Below, one piece after another: positions 15,055-15,305 of a DNA stretch of 15,305 bases. The notes under the pieces are model-generated. The model saw only the letters and a program-made list of their open reading frames with translations, did no database searches and was not told the DNA's origin. Location: assembly GCA_027317055.1 (NCBI GenBank), contig DAHVFK010000031.1, positions 1 to 15,305 of the forward strand, given 5' to 3'. Source of the DNA: Betaproteobacteria bacterium. GTDB lineage: Bacteria > Pseudomonadota > Gammaproteobacteria > Burkholderiales > SG8-39. Position numbers and translations under genes: made by a program. Every line of letters begins with the position of its first letter. Position 1 is the stretch's first letter.

Positions 15055-15305
15055 CTATTTCGTCCAGATCTTGTCGCCCGGGCCGAAGAACCAGGTCCGG
15101 GTGATGACCAGCAGGTCGGTGTCCTTGCGGATGTCGGGCGGAAATGCCGCAAACGGCGAGGCCATGCGCACGATCTTGAACGCGGCGGCATCGAGCACCT
15201 TGAGCCCGGACGAGCGGTCCAAGTCCACCGACTGTACGCTGCCGTCGGGCCGGATGGTAACGGTGAGCCGCAGGTTGCCGTAAAGCTTGCCGCGCGCCTC
15301 CGCCG
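15055..15305 (-). CDS. TonB-family energy transducer, C-terminal domain only (5' end outside window)
   Basis: Only the last 82 codons are in the window; the N-terminal membrane anchor and proline-rich spacer, if present, lie beyond the right edge. The visible part fits a TonB C-terminal domain: YGNLRLTVTIRPDGSV, the strand-turn-strand core, then SVDLDRSSGLKVLDAAA, the Pro-rich turn FAAFPPDIRKDTD, and a final strand with an aromatic end (TRTWFFGPGDKIW). This domain contacts the TonB box of outer-membrane receptors in the periplasm. A TolA-like or general cell-envelope TonB paralogue is possible, because no ExbB/ExbD or receptor gene is visible. It sits 3 bases ahead of aroE, so it is probably first or early in the aroE-mtgA operon. 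Confidence 0.85.
   Translation of the reverse strand, partial: AEARGKLYGNLRLTVTIRPDGSVQSVDLDRSSGLKVLDAAAFKIVRMASPFAAFPPDIRKDTDLLVITRTWFFGPGDKIWTK

Noticed and set aside
1..15305. Mobile elements, tRNA or rRNA genes, CRISPR arrays, attachment sites
   Set aside because: No transposase or integrase-like protein, no cloverleaf or rRNA-like stretch, and no regularly spaced repeats were seen; genes are tightly packed and compositionally uniform.

Overview
The window is a GC-rich (roughly two-thirds G+C by eye) bacterial chromosome segment, densely coding, with no mobile element, RNA gene or CRISPR array that I can see. Gene content and order fit a betaproteobacterium: a rubredoxin gene leading into a pil-chp chemosensory cluster, divergent from thiD-thiE-hemL, with an aroE-mtgA pair nearby. 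That assignment is inferred from protein character and synteny, not from a database search.

Left part (1 to about 8543, all minus strand): an apparent transcription unit runs right to left as rubredoxin, pilG, pilH, pilI, pilJ and chpA/pilL. It encodes the chemosensory pathway that controls type IV pilus twitching. PilJ is the membrane receptor and PilI the CheW-like adaptor. ChpA is a giant CheA-type hybrid kinase with several phosphotransfer domains. PilG and PilH are single-domain response regulators. chpA runs off the left edge inside its receiver domain. No pilK (CheR-type methyltransferase) lies between pilJ and chpA, where Pseudomonas has it.

Middle (8643 to 12024, plus strand): thiD, thiE and hemL overlap by 4 bases at each junction and look translationally coupled. 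ThiD and ThiE make and use the thiamine pyrimidine phosphate; HemL makes 5-aminolevulinate for haem. A GNAT-family acetyltransferase of unknown substrate follows 48 bases later.

Right part (12005 to the right edge, minus strand): a TonB-type protein (only its C-terminus is in the window), aroE and mtgA are nearly contiguous or overlapping, which suggests one operon for shikimate dehydrogenation and peptidoglycan glycan-strand polymerisation. mgtE (Mg2+ channel/transporter) lies downstream behind a 93-base gap that holds two inverted repeats and a possible promoter. The 3' end of mgtE overlaps the 3' end of the GNAT gene by 20 bases, tail to tail.

No clearly novel system is evident. The items most worth a second look are the unusual phosphotransfer motifs in ChpA, the missing pilK, the palindrome and the pilI-like sequence in the rubredoxin-pilG gap, and the strong inverted repeat in front of mgtE. 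There is no gene-free stretch longer than about 135 bases.
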